Assembly: GCA_041538185.1 (NCBI GenBank)
Contig: JBGORM010000001.1
Location: 682,001 to 746,000, forward strand
Origin: Melioribacteraceae bacterium 4301-Me
Lineage (GTDB): Bacteria; Bacteroidota; Ignavibacteria; Ignavibacteriales; Melioribacteraceae
Length of the DNA stretch: 64,000 bases
Direction: 5' to 3'
Positions within the stretch are counted from its first letter, which is position 1. Each line of letters starts with the position of its first letter. This document shows positions 56,426-64,000 of this stretch, one piece after another. A program made the translations under genes and the position numbers. A model generated the notes under the pieces. The model saw only the letters and a program-made list of their open reading frames with translations. It did not search any database and had not been told where the DNA came from.

Positions 56426-56629
56426 TATCAATATTAAATACTTTTCTTTACGTGTTGTTATGTTTTTTCTTAATTCCCACTTATCAAAGTCTTGATTTGT
56501 AGGTTTTATTTAAGATATGATATACAATTTTTGTTTGTCAAAAATAAAAAAAGAATTTTTAATTCCAAAAAAATGTCTACAAAAAATGGAATGAAATATT
56601 TAGCAGTGTAAAAGAATTACTAAACAAAA

Positions 56630-57610
56630 TTAATTTTTTCTAGTAACAATAAATTCCACTAAATCTTTCAAAGAATTTTTGTAAATGCTATCTTGAAAAA
56701 TTTCTAAGTGAGATAAGGCTTTGGCAGCAAATTGATTAGCAATTTCATTTGCATAATCAATACCACCCATTTCTTTTACAAATTCTATAACATACTTTAT
56801 ATCGTTAGCAGATTTACCATTTTTAATTATCCTAACAATTTTTTTTGCATCAGCTTCGGATGAGTTTTTCAAAGAATAAATTAAAGGAAGGGTTACTTTT
56901 TTTTCCTTTATATCTCCGCCTAAAGGTTTGCCCAAAATACTTTTTTTGCCAATATAATCTAAAATATCATCTCTTATTTGAAAAGCCATACCTAAACTTT
57001 CACCAAAATTTTTCATCGCTTCAATTTTTTCAATGTTGGATGTTACAGCTCTGGCACCAATTTCGCAGCAAGTGGACAACAAAGAAGCCGTCTTGTCAGA
57101 AATTATTTTAAAATATGTTTCTTCATCGTTAGCAAAATTACGAGTCATTTTAATCTGGAGTAATTCACCTTCCGACATTCTTTTGACGGTATTGGTAATA
57201 ACTTTCAAAAAGTCAAAGTCGTTACCTTCCACAGCTATCATAAGTCCACGAGCCAACAAATAGTCCCCCATCAAAACAGCTACTTTATTTTTCCATACAG
57301 CATTAATAGAAGGGAACCCGCGCCTTGTTTCAGCATTGTCTACAACGTCGTCGTGAACTAATGTTGCAGTATGAAGAAGTTCAACTAATATTGCCCCTCG
57401 GTAAGTTCTATCTGTTATATCACCAGCAATTTTACTGGACAAAATAACCAACAGCGGTCTAATCTTTTTGCCCTTTTGCTTTAAGATATATCTTGTAACT
57501 AAATCTAATAATCCAACCTTAGATCTCAACGATTCTTTAAATATTTCATTGAAACGCTTGAGGTAGTTGTCGATGGATTGACTAATTTGGGAAAGTGACT
57601 TATTACTCAC
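56630..57610 (-). CDS. ispB: Polyprenyl diphosphate synthase
   Basis: Trans-prenyltransferase that makes the long isoprenoid tail of quinones. First aspartate-rich motif LVHDDVVDNAETRRG and second FQIRDDILDYIGKK, with GKPLGGDIKEKKVTLPLIY. About 326 residues. Chain length cannot be told from sequence by eye. I chose GTG at 57610 (overlaps tatC stop by eight bases); TTG at 57634 is also open. The quinone product serves the ACIII run next door. Confidence 0.88.
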   Translation of the reverse strand: MSNKSLSQISQSIDNYLKRFNEIFKESLRSKVGLLDLVTRYILKQKGKKIRPLLVILSSKIAGDITDRTYRGAILVELLHTATLVHDDVVDNAETRRGFPSINAVWKNKVAVLMGDYLLARGLMIAVEGNDFDFLKVITNTVKRMSEGELLQIKMTRNFANDEETYFKIISDKTASLLSTCCEIGARAVTSNIEKIEAMKNFGESLGMAFQIRDDILDYIGKKSILGKPLGGDIKEKKVTLPLIYSLKNSSEADAKKIVRIIKNGKSANDIKYVIEFVKEMGGIDYANEIANQFAAKALSHLEIFQDSIYKNSLKDLVEFIVTRKN

Positions 57611-58361
57611 TCTTCTTTTGCGAAATTTTTGCAACGAATATACTTATTTCATATAAGAAAACCAATGGAACTGCAAGTATTATTTGGGAGACAGGGTCAG
57701 TTCCTGGAGTTAAAATAGCAGCTAATATCATAATTGTCACTATTGCATGTCGACGGTATTTTTTCATCAAGCCTGCATTAATAATTCCAATTTTTGACAG
57801 AAAAAAAGACAACATTGGCAGTTCAAAGACAAGTCCTGCACCCAATATTACGCTTAAAATAATCGAGAAGTATTCATCAATAGCAAAATTATTTTCGATG
57901 TTTGCCGAACCAAATTGAGCAGCAAATTTTAGTGTAAGAGGAAGCATAACAAAATATGCAAATACAACACCGCTAAAAAAACAAAAAGTAGTAAAGGCAA
58001 CAATTGAAGTAATATATTTTTTTTCATTGGCGCGAAGTGCTGGAGAAATAAATTTCCACATTTGGTAGAAAAAATTTGGAATGCTTAAAATAAAGCCAAC
58101 TATAATGGCAACTTGGAAATAAAGAAATAATTGTCCAAAAGGTTTGAGATTTTGTAAATGTATATTAGCTTGTTTAGCCGGGCGAAGCAAAATTCCATCA
58201 ATTAAATAGTCTACAAAAATCCATGCTATTATGGTACCAATAACAATTCCAATTAGGGAATAAATAATACGCCACCTAAGTTCTTCAAGGTGTTCGAGGA
58301 AAGACATTTCTGCTTCATCAGAAGCAGGCTTATCAGTTTTTCTTTTTTTTAGAAATAACAC
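57603..58361 (-). CDS. tatC: Sec-independent translocase TatC
   Basis: Core membrane subunit of the twin-arginine translocase, 252 residues with six helices. Conserved FLEHLEELRWRIIYSLIG at the N-terminus and FVYFVMLP-type FAYFVMLPLTLKFAAQFG. Start is GTG at 58361. The ActB signal in this window depends on such a system; tatA/B are not seen here. Confidence 0.94.
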   Translation of the reverse strand: MLFLKKRKTDKPASDEAEMSFLEHLEELRWRIIYSLIGIVIGTIIAWIFVDYLIDGILLRPAKQANIHLQNLKPFGQLFLYFQVAIIVGFILSIPNFFYQMWKFISPALRANEKKYITSIVAFTTFCFFSGVVFAYFVMLPLTLKFAAQFGSANIENNFAIDEYFSIILSVILGAGLVFELPMLSFFLSKIGIINAGLMKKYRRHAIVTIMILAAILTPGTDPVSQIILAVPLVFLYEISIFVAKISQKKSE

Positions 58362-58369
58362 AATGGTCG

Positions 58370-59671
58370 TTAATTTTGAGAAAGTTCAGGATAAAGTGGG
58401 AAATTCTTACATAAAGCTTTTACATCCGCTCGAATTGATTTTAACATTTCTTTATTTTCAGCATTGCTTAATGCCTTATCGATAAAATTAGCAATTAATT
58501 TCATCTCATCTTCTTTCATGCCACGAGTTGTTAGAGCTGGCGTACCAATTCTAATTCCGCTAGTGACAAAAGGACTTTTAGTATCAAAAGGAATCATATT
58601 TTTATTAACAGTTATACCAGCTTCACCAAGTGTATTTTCTGCTTTTTTCCCACTTATGTTTTTATTTGTTAAGTCAACAAGCATAAGGTGGTTATCTGTG
58701 CCGCCTGAAATTACATCGTAACCTAAGCTCATAAGTTCTTTTGCAAGAGTTTTAGCATTCTTAATAATTTGCCTCGAATAATCAGCAAAAGAATCTTGTA
58801 ATGCCTCACCGAATGCAACAGCTTTAGCCATTATGATGTGCATTAAGGGCCCGCCTTGAATTCCTGGCATAACCATTGAATCAAAAACTTCTGACATTAA
58901 TTTTAACCTATCTCCTTTTGGAGTTTTTATACCCATAGGGTTTTCTTTATCTTTACCTATTAAGATAACACCGCCTCTAGGACCGCGTAACGTTTTATGT
59001 GTAGTAGAAGTTACAACATCGCAATATTCAAGTGGATTATTTAAGAGACCTTTAGCAATCAATCCTGCTGGATGCGCCATATCACACATTAAAAAGGCAC
59101 CGACTTTATCAGCAATTTCTCTAAACTTTTTATAATCCCAATCTCTTGAATAGGCACTAGCACCAGTAACAATTAACTTCGGTTTTTCTTTCTTAGCTAA
59201 ATCCTCAATAATATTATAATCCAAAAGTTTCGTTTCTTTATTAAGAGTATAGCCAACCGAACGATAAATTTGTCCAGAAAAATTAACTGGTGAACCATGA
59301 GTCAAATGCCCGCCATGATCCAGACTAAGACCTAAAATAGTATCACCAGGTTTAAGAAGAGACATGTAAACAGCCATATTGGCTTGAGAGCCACTATGCG
59401 GCTGAACATTAACATATTCAGCATTAAATAATTTTTTTAATCTTTCTCTTGCCAATTCTTCTGCCATATCAACAAACTCACAGCCGCCGTAATATCTTTT
59501 ACCAGGATAGCCTTCAGCATATTTGTTTGTTAATACAGATCCAGCTGCGCTTAAAACAGCTAAGCTAACAAAATTTTCGGATGCTATTAATTCTAAATTA
59601 TTAGCTTGGCGATCAATTTCTAATTGTACAATCTTTAGAATTTCTAAATCAGAATTAAGATAATTCAGCAT
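58370..59671 (-). CDS. glyA: Serine hydroxymethyltransferase
   Basis: Pyridoxal phosphate enzyme converting serine to glycine and one-carbon units. [18 protein letters not shown] at the start, the PLP lysine in [19 protein letters not shown], and C-terminal [16 protein letters not shown]. 433 residues, standard bacterial length. Upstream of tatC by eight bases. Confidence 0.96.
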   Translation of the reverse strand: MLNYLNSDLEILKIVQLEIDRQANNLELIASENFVSLAVLSAAGSVLTNKYAEGYPGKRYYGGCEFVDMAEELARERLKKLFNAEYVNVQPHSGSQANMAVYMSLLKPGDTILGLSLDHGGHLTHGSPVNFSGQIYRSVGYTLNKETKLLDYNIIEDLAKKEKPKLIVTGASAYSRDWDYKKFREIADKVGAFLMCDMAHPAGLIAKGLLNNPLEYCDVVTSTTHKTLRGPRGGVILIGKDKENPMGIKTPKGDRLKLMSEVFDSMVMPGIQGGPLMHIIMAKAVAFGEALQDSFADYSRQIIKNAKTLAKELMSLGYDVISGGTDNHLMLVDLTNKNISGKKAENTLGEAGITVNKNMIPFDTKSPFVTSGIRIGTPALTTRGMKEDEMKLIANFIDKALSNAENKEMLKSIRADVKALCKNFPLYPELSQN

Positions 59672-59701
59672 ATATTTTAAATAATGTTATAAAATTTCTA
59701 T

Positions 59702-60967
59702 TTAAGGAACTATCACTGATCTTTGAATCCAAGAGTAACATGGACCTTCAATCTTTATTGTATCGCCACTCTTAAGCTGTCTAAAGAAATAATCTTCTTT
59801 AGTAGGAATAGAATTAGCCAATGCTTTTACTCTTTCAGCTGCTTGCGAAGCAAACGGTCCATTTAAACTGGCTGCTTTTTTGTAAGTATTAACAGCTAAT
59901 AAATAAACACATTTTGCCATAAAATCGAAATCACATGCTCTTGCTGCCTGTTCGTATAGCTGTGCTTCAATTACGTAAGGGTAATCCCAGTCTGGACTAA
60001 TATTCATTGCTTTTTGCAAGTAAGTTCTAGCAACCGCAAGCTGGTCTATTTTCTTATATACAAGAGCTATATTAACATAGTTATCTCGATTATCCGGCTG
60101 GAGTTCTATTAAGGTTTTATAAGCTTGCAAAGCTTTATCATTCATATCCAGTTTATCGTAAGTATTAGCAAGCTGTTTCCAATAATTAATTACTTTAGGA
60201 GCTTTAGACACTAAGAACTCAAGTGGTTCTAAGGCTTTATTAAGTTCCTTTGCCTGCAAACAAATTGATGCGTATTTCCAGGCTTTTTCTAAATTATTTT
60301 TATCTAAATCCCATGCCTTCTTGGTAATATCAACTAACTGCTCAATATTTTCGGCGAGGCCTTCAATTCTTTGTACCCACAATTCATTATTAGGCTCAAG
60401 TTCGGAGAGTTTAGAATACAATTCTAATGCTTTCAATTTATAATCGTTTTCGTCAGTAGCATTTTTAGCATAAAGTAATCCAAGCTGGTCTTTATAAAAT
60501 GAAGGTAATGTCGAATCTTTTTTAATTGCCTCCTCGTAAGTAGCTATTACCTTAGCAGGATTTTCATTTTCCCAATTCCCCATTACAAAAGCTTTCTTAG
60601 CAAGATAATATCCTGCACTTACAGAATCATATTTTATCGCCTTATCATACAAATAAAGTAAAGTATCTGCTATTTTCTTTTTGGCTGCCTCATCAATTTT
60701 AGTACTATCATGAATATACCAAAGTGCCTCTTCCATTTTAGGGAATAATTTATATTTCACAAAATTTGTCGGGTCTGTATTAATTACTTTCCACCCGTAA
60801 GGAATAGCACTAGCATAATCTTTGTTTTTTTGATATTCATAAAATAAACTAAAGTCAGCCATTAATTGTTGATTGCTTACATTGTTTTGAGCAACAATTA
60901 AATTGTTTGACAAAAATGATAATATTAGGTAAGAAAAAATCACAAAAATTTTAATTGTTCCTTTCAA
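59702..60967 (-). CDS. Exported TPR-repeat protein
   Basis: 421 residues with a signal peptide (about 1-27) and tetratricopeptide repeats from about residue 90 to 370; recognisable repeat segments are LANTYDKLDMNDKALQAYKT and VNIALVYKKIDQLAVARTYL. Start is TTG at 60967 with AAGGA upstream. Probably periplasmic or outer-membrane associated scaffold. No enzymatic domain seen. In the same run as the following outer-membrane and lipoprotein genes. Confidence 0.8.
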   Translation of the reverse strand: MKGTIKIFVIFSYLILSFLSNNLIVAQNNVSNQQLMADFSLFYEYQKNKDYASAIPYGWKVINTDPTNFVKYKLFPKMEEALWYIHDSTKIDEAAKKKIADTLLYLYDKAIKYDSVSAGYYLAKKAFVMGNWENENPAKVIATYEEAIKKDSTLPSFYKDQLGLLYAKNATDENDYKLKALELYSKLSELEPNNELWVQRIEGLAENIEQLVDITKKAWDLDKNNLEKAWKYASICLQAKELNKALEPLEFLVSKAPKVINYWKQLANTYDKLDMNDKALQAYKTLIELQPDNRDNYVNIALVYKKIDQLAVARTYLQKAMNISPDWDYPYVIEAQLYEQAARACDFDFMAKCVYLLAVNTYKKAASLNGPFASQAAERVKALANSIPTKEDYFFRQLKSGDTIKIEGPCYSWIQRSVIVP

Positions 60968-60990
60968 TTTTGAAGTTCCTTATAATGTTA

Positions 60991-62256
60991 TTATCTATTT
61001 AATCGTATGAACCAAAGTTCTCCGAAGTTGAAAGTTAATGAAAATCTGTAAATATTTTCACTTAATAAGTTATTTTCGGTCGTACCTCTTTTGCCAAACT
61101 GAAACGCAAAATCTATTGTATTCTCAAAACCAATTGGGGCAGAAAAACCAAAATATATTGATGTTTCATTGATATTTGCTCCATAAAAAGTATATTGTGT
61201 TTGTTCATAGCTTAGACCTCCTCTAACTGATACCTGTTCCCAAAAGCTATTATACTTTGTCGGGTCCTTTTTGTATTCTAATCCTATACTAAATCTGTTT
61301 AAATCTTTATAGAAGTTGGAAGTTTTATTCTGAAATTTATATTTAGACCAAGGTTGGTAGAAATAGTCTAAAATTATCAGGTAAGAATCTTTGAACTTAA
61401 GACTTGCCCCTATGCCAAGTCTTTCGGGAATATGAGTTTGACCATAACCATCGTCATAAGATAATGCAGTAGCCGAATTGATTGTAGTAGAGCTGGTGGA
61501 AACAGTATCAGTTGGGATATTGACTGAATTACTATAGCTGAACCCAAATCTTAAATCAGTAATTGCGTTAATTCCTACTAAATGGGAAAGATTACCGGTT
61601 AACAGACCAAAAGTAAAACCCACGCCAGTGAATATATAATCTTTGTTAAAGTAAGCATTACGAAACGAGGAAGTTGATTGAAACTCCGCATTAGATTGAT
61701 GCTGAATTTTCCCCGTGTAATATTCAAAGCTTGAGCCAATAGCAATATCAAAAGGCAGTTTATATGATAAACCAAAATACACTTTTGAAAGTCCACCAGT
61801 ACCTTTGTATGTTACTTTATAAGGATCGACTAAAGAACTTGAGTCGTTTTCTGTTATTTCATAGTTTACTCGCGAGTATGGTTCCATTCCCATCACTAGA
61901 CTAATTCCATAATCTTTATCAATTGGGATTCCAAATTTAAATCCAGAAAAATAAACTTGATTGTAAAAAACATTTGTCGAATTGTTGCTAATTGCAAAAC
62001 CGTTAATATCTAAGCCAGTTTCAATTCTTGTCATTCTCATTTGATAAAAACTTGCTGGATTAAAACTATTGACATAATCAAAGTCAGCTAAAGCAATTCC
62101 GCCTTCACCAAATGCAAGTCGACGAGCAGTTAATGAAAACTTCAAATCACCAATACCGTATCTTGTATAAATTGAGCCGCCGCCAGCAATTAAGTCCGAT
62201 GAAAAAATAGAAAAACCCAGCACAAAAAATAAAGTTATGTAAATGTTTTTCTTCAT
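60991..62256 (-). CDS. Outer-membrane beta-barrel protein
   Basis: 421 residues with a signal peptide (cleavage near LIAGG) and alternating amphipathic strands along its length, ending RFSLTFNFGELWFIRLNR. Starts with SIYTRYGIGDLKFSLTARRLAFGEGGIALADFDYVNSFNPASF-like segments reminiscent of FadL/PorV-type barrels. Exact family not recognised. Lies between the lipoprotein and TPR genes. Confidence 0.75.
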   Translation of the reverse strand: MKKNIYITLFFVLGFSIFSSDLIAGGGSIYTRYGIGDLKFSLTARRLAFGEGGIALADFDYVNSFNPASFYQMRMTRIETGLDINGFAISNNSTNVFYNQVYFSGFKFGIPIDKDYGISLVMGMEPYSRVNYEITENDSSSLVDPYKVTYKGTGGLSKVYFGLSYKLPFDIAIGSSFEYYTGKIQHQSNAEFQSTSSFRNAYFNKDYIFTGVGFTFGLLTGNLSHLVGINAITDLRFGFSYSNSVNIPTDTVSTSSTTINSATALSYDDGYGQTHIPERLGIGASLKFKDSYLIILDYFYQPWSKYKFQNKTSNFYKDLNRFSIGLEYKKDPTKYNSFWEQVSVRGGLSYEQTQYTFYGANINETSIYFGFSAPIGFENTIDFAFQFGKRGTTENNLLSENIYRFSLTFNFGELWFIRLNR

Positions 62257-62263
62257 CTAAGGT

Positions 62264-63451
62264 CTAGTTTTTTTGTGAATAAGTAATTATAAGTCGCGGT
62301 CTTTTATTTGTTTCAGCATAGTTACTCCCGTAAATTACAAGTCGTGAGGCTGAGCCTAATTCATCACCCATAGTCAATCTCAGTCCAAAATTGTTTCCAT
62401 TATTAAGCCAGCTTTGAATAAAAAAAGTAACATCGCCCGAATAAATATTACCACTTCGCTTAAGGTTAATTGGGAAAAGACTATCGCTTGTCAATTTTGT
62501 TTTTAGGCTATCGGCATATCTAACAGCTGCGACAACCGAATCATTAAAAATAGTGCTTAACATTGATTTAGATTCATCCATTGTTAATTCCAAAACTGCT
62601 TTATTAATTACCGCGCCTTTTTTTAGCTTAGATAAATCAAAAAATAATCGCCCTCTTAAGCCATAGCCAGCCTGCAAATAAATTTCGTCGTTACTGTATG
62701 GCATATTACTTAAAACAACATGTTTATTTTGAGATGGCAAGATGTAAAGTGTATCAAGCCATTCATTTGGTTTTTCAAGAACAAAATAAATAGTTGGTTC
62801 AGTTGTATCTGGATTTGGAGAAGCGCCTTGAAACCCTAAAATTTGTTTCGTGTCTGGCGTTGGCACAAAATACAATCCATAATTAACAGTACTTATTGTA
62901 GAATCAAGGTACTGAATCCATTCATCTATTAAATTTGTTCCTAAATTAATGCGTAAAGTAGTATCGGTTATAACTAAATTAGAGGCAGCATTTGAATTAT
63001 CATGCTGAAATGTAGCTAAGCTATCCTCATTAAATCCTAAGCCCCAATTTTGTCTTATTTGATAAACAAAAAAATTAAAGTTAGAGCTTTTACTGCCAAG
63101 TCTGTAAAGAGGCTTTAACTTAAGCCATGCCTCTTTTACTCTAATTTGATTTGCCTTGTAATAGCTTTTCAATGAATCTGGCAATGTTGGGAAATATTTT
63201 GCCAAGAGTCTTGACTCAGCATAGTCAGTCTTACCAAGCAAAACTACACTTGAACCTGCAAGATTTAGTGAATCTTTGTAAAATGAAGACTGCTGAACTA
63301 ATGAATCTTTGTTTGAATCTAACACTTGAAAAGTAACATTATCTTCGTTAGGCAGTAGGTTACTTCCTATGGAAGTTGGATTATCACTGCAGGCAAAGAA
63401 TGCAATCCCTATCACAATTATAATAAAAATCGCAAGAAAACTTTTTATCAA
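62264..63451 (-). CDS. Lipoprotein of unknown function (DNRLRE/DUF4270-like)
   Basis: 395 residues with a lipoprotein signal (IGIAFFACSDNPTS, cysteine near residue 21). The C-terminal half has VINKAVLELTMDESKS and an RGRLFFDLSKL motif, as in DNRLRE or DUF4270-type surface lipoproteins, which I recall only loosely. Start is TTG at 63451 with GGAGGAAAT upstream, adjoining the stop of the upstream gmhB-like gene. Function unknown. Confidence 0.72.
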   Translation of the reverse strand: MIKSFLAIFIIIVIGIAFFACSDNPTSIGSNLLPNEDNVTFQVLDSNKDSLVQQSSFYKDSLNLAGSSVVLLGKTDYAESRLLAKYFPTLPDSLKSYYKANQIRVKEAWLKLKPLYRLGSKSSNFNFFVYQIRQNWGLGFNEDSLATFQHDNSNAASNLVITDTTLRINLGTNLIDEWIQYLDSTISTVNYGLYFVPTPDTKQILGFQGASPNPDTTEPTIYFVLEKPNEWLDTLYILPSQNKHVVLSNMPYSNDEIYLQAGYGLRGRLFFDLSKLKKGAVINKAVLELTMDESKSMLSTIFNDSVVAAVRYADSLKTKLTSDSLFPINLKRSGNIYSGDVTFFIQSWLNNGNNFGLRLTMGDELGSASRLVIYGSNYAETNKRPRLIITYSQKN

Positions 63452-64000
63452 TTAATTTCCTCCGGAAAAGTCAGAAATTATATAGTCAGTAGCATTATAA
63501 AAATTATCAGCTACAAAATTGGGAGTTTTTCCTTGATTAAGCAAGATAGAAATTTCCTCTTCATAAAAATCAGTTTTAATTAAGATTGTTTTTAACTTTG
63601 CATTCAATCCCGCTTCAATATCAGTTGCTTTATCACCTACTAAATATGACTTACTTAAGTCAATATTATGTTCTGCAGAGGCATCAAAGATCATTTTGGG
63701 AGAAGGTTTTCTGCAAAGTGATTCAGATTGACTACTATAATCTGGATGAAATGGGCAATAATAAAAAGCATCGATACTAGTGTTAAACTTTTTCAATAAT
63801 TGATTTATTTTATTGTTAACTCTTTTTACGTCTTTGTGGGTTAACAATCCCCTAGCAATACCCGATTGATTAGATATCACAATCAACTTGAACTTGTAAA
63901 TTTCTCTCAGCTTAAAAAGACATTCACCAACGTAAGGCATCAGCACAACTTGACGTGGGTTGGATATATAGCCTGTATCAAAATTTATTGTACCATCTCT
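63452..64000 (-). CDS. gmhB: HAD-family heptose-bisphosphate phosphatase, 5' end cut by window edge
   Basis: The open frame continues through the window edge; the first readable residues are RDGTINFDTGYISNP, the tail of the HAD DxDGT motif. SNQSGIARGLLTHKD and VGDKATDIEAGLNAKL follow as later HAD motifs. The zinc-loop segment has YCPFHPDYSS and ESLCRKPSPKM: one cysteine of the usual CxCRKP pair is replaced by serine-leucine. GmhB makes heptose-1-phosphate for lipopolysaccharide; a related histidinol-phosphatase cannot be excluded. The inner ATG at 63946 is not the true start. Confidence 0.85.
   Translation of the reverse strand, partial: RDGTINFDTGYISNPRQVVLMPYVGECLFKLREIYKFKLIVISNQSGIARGLLTHKDVKRVNNKINQLLKKFNTSIDAFYYCPFHPDYSSQSESLCRKPSPKMIFDASAEHNIDLSKSYLVGDKATDIEAGLNAKLKTILIKTDFYEEEISILLNQGKTPNFVADNFYNATDYIISDFSGGN

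Overview
The window looks like chromosome from an AT-rich Bacteroidota/Chlorobi-lineage bacterium, most likely of the class Ignavibacteria. The reasons are a type IX secretion C-terminal sorting domain of the NYPNPFNPST type, an alternative complex III (Act) locus fused to an A2-type cytochrome oxidase locus, TonB receptors with a carboxypeptidase-regulatory-like N-terminus, and many abundant short hairpin repeats. This is inferred from gene content; no 16S gene is present.

Layout. 1-560: tRNA-Arg and a miniature inverted-repeat element (MITE). 569-10758: a two-component system followed by an efflux operon (TolC, membrane fusion lipoprotein, RND pump, TonB receptor). This operon is invaded by REP-like hairpin repeats, one block of which encloses a GIY-YIG nuclease gene. 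10920-12525: a PepSY-like protein, tRNA-Leu and a tandem array of tRNA-Leu 3'-half look-alikes. 12624-16210: a CHASE3/PAS histidine kinase, tadA, adk, and a small ORF split by a second MITE copy. 16220-23084 (minus): ftsE-like, methyltransferase, pdxA, rho, folC, pyrD, pyrK. 23085-26750: a structured non-coding stretch, a decayed gene and its intact paralogue, and a secreted type IX substrate broken by two frameshifts. 26770-29382 (minus): an rpiB-like gene, manC and an unknown gene. 29866-32848 (plus): a VWA protein, a MoxR-type ATPase and a YbjQ protein. 32968-41591 (minus): M19 dipeptidase, MFS transporter, murB, comEC, an AlkP-like enzyme, dtd, prmC. 41628-56425 (minus): one respiratory gene run, actA to a terminal membrane cytochrome c. 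56630-64000 (minus): polyprenyl synthase, tatC, glyA, a TPR protein, an outer-membrane protein, a lipoprotein and the 3' part of a gmhB-like gene.

How the genes work together. Alternative complex III (quinol:cytochrome c oxidoreductase) passes electrons to c-type cytochromes and then to an aa3-type oxidase. SCO and CtaB provide copper and heme maturation in the same run. TatC lies a little further upstream, and ActB carries a twin-arginine signal. The efflux operon and its two-component system probably form one stress-response unit.

Most unusual parts: (i) a GIY-YIG nuclease gene packed between near-identical arrays of alternating hairpin repeats inside the efflux operon, with the same repeat also forming part of the lipoprotein signal region upstream; (ii) a MITE with 8-bp target duplications at both copies, one of which can be removed on paper to restore a small ORF; (iii) a tRNA-Leu 3'-half array with a nested palindrome; (iv) a stretch of five perfect hairpins upstream of the decayed paralogue. 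No computation was run; all family calls come from reading motifs.
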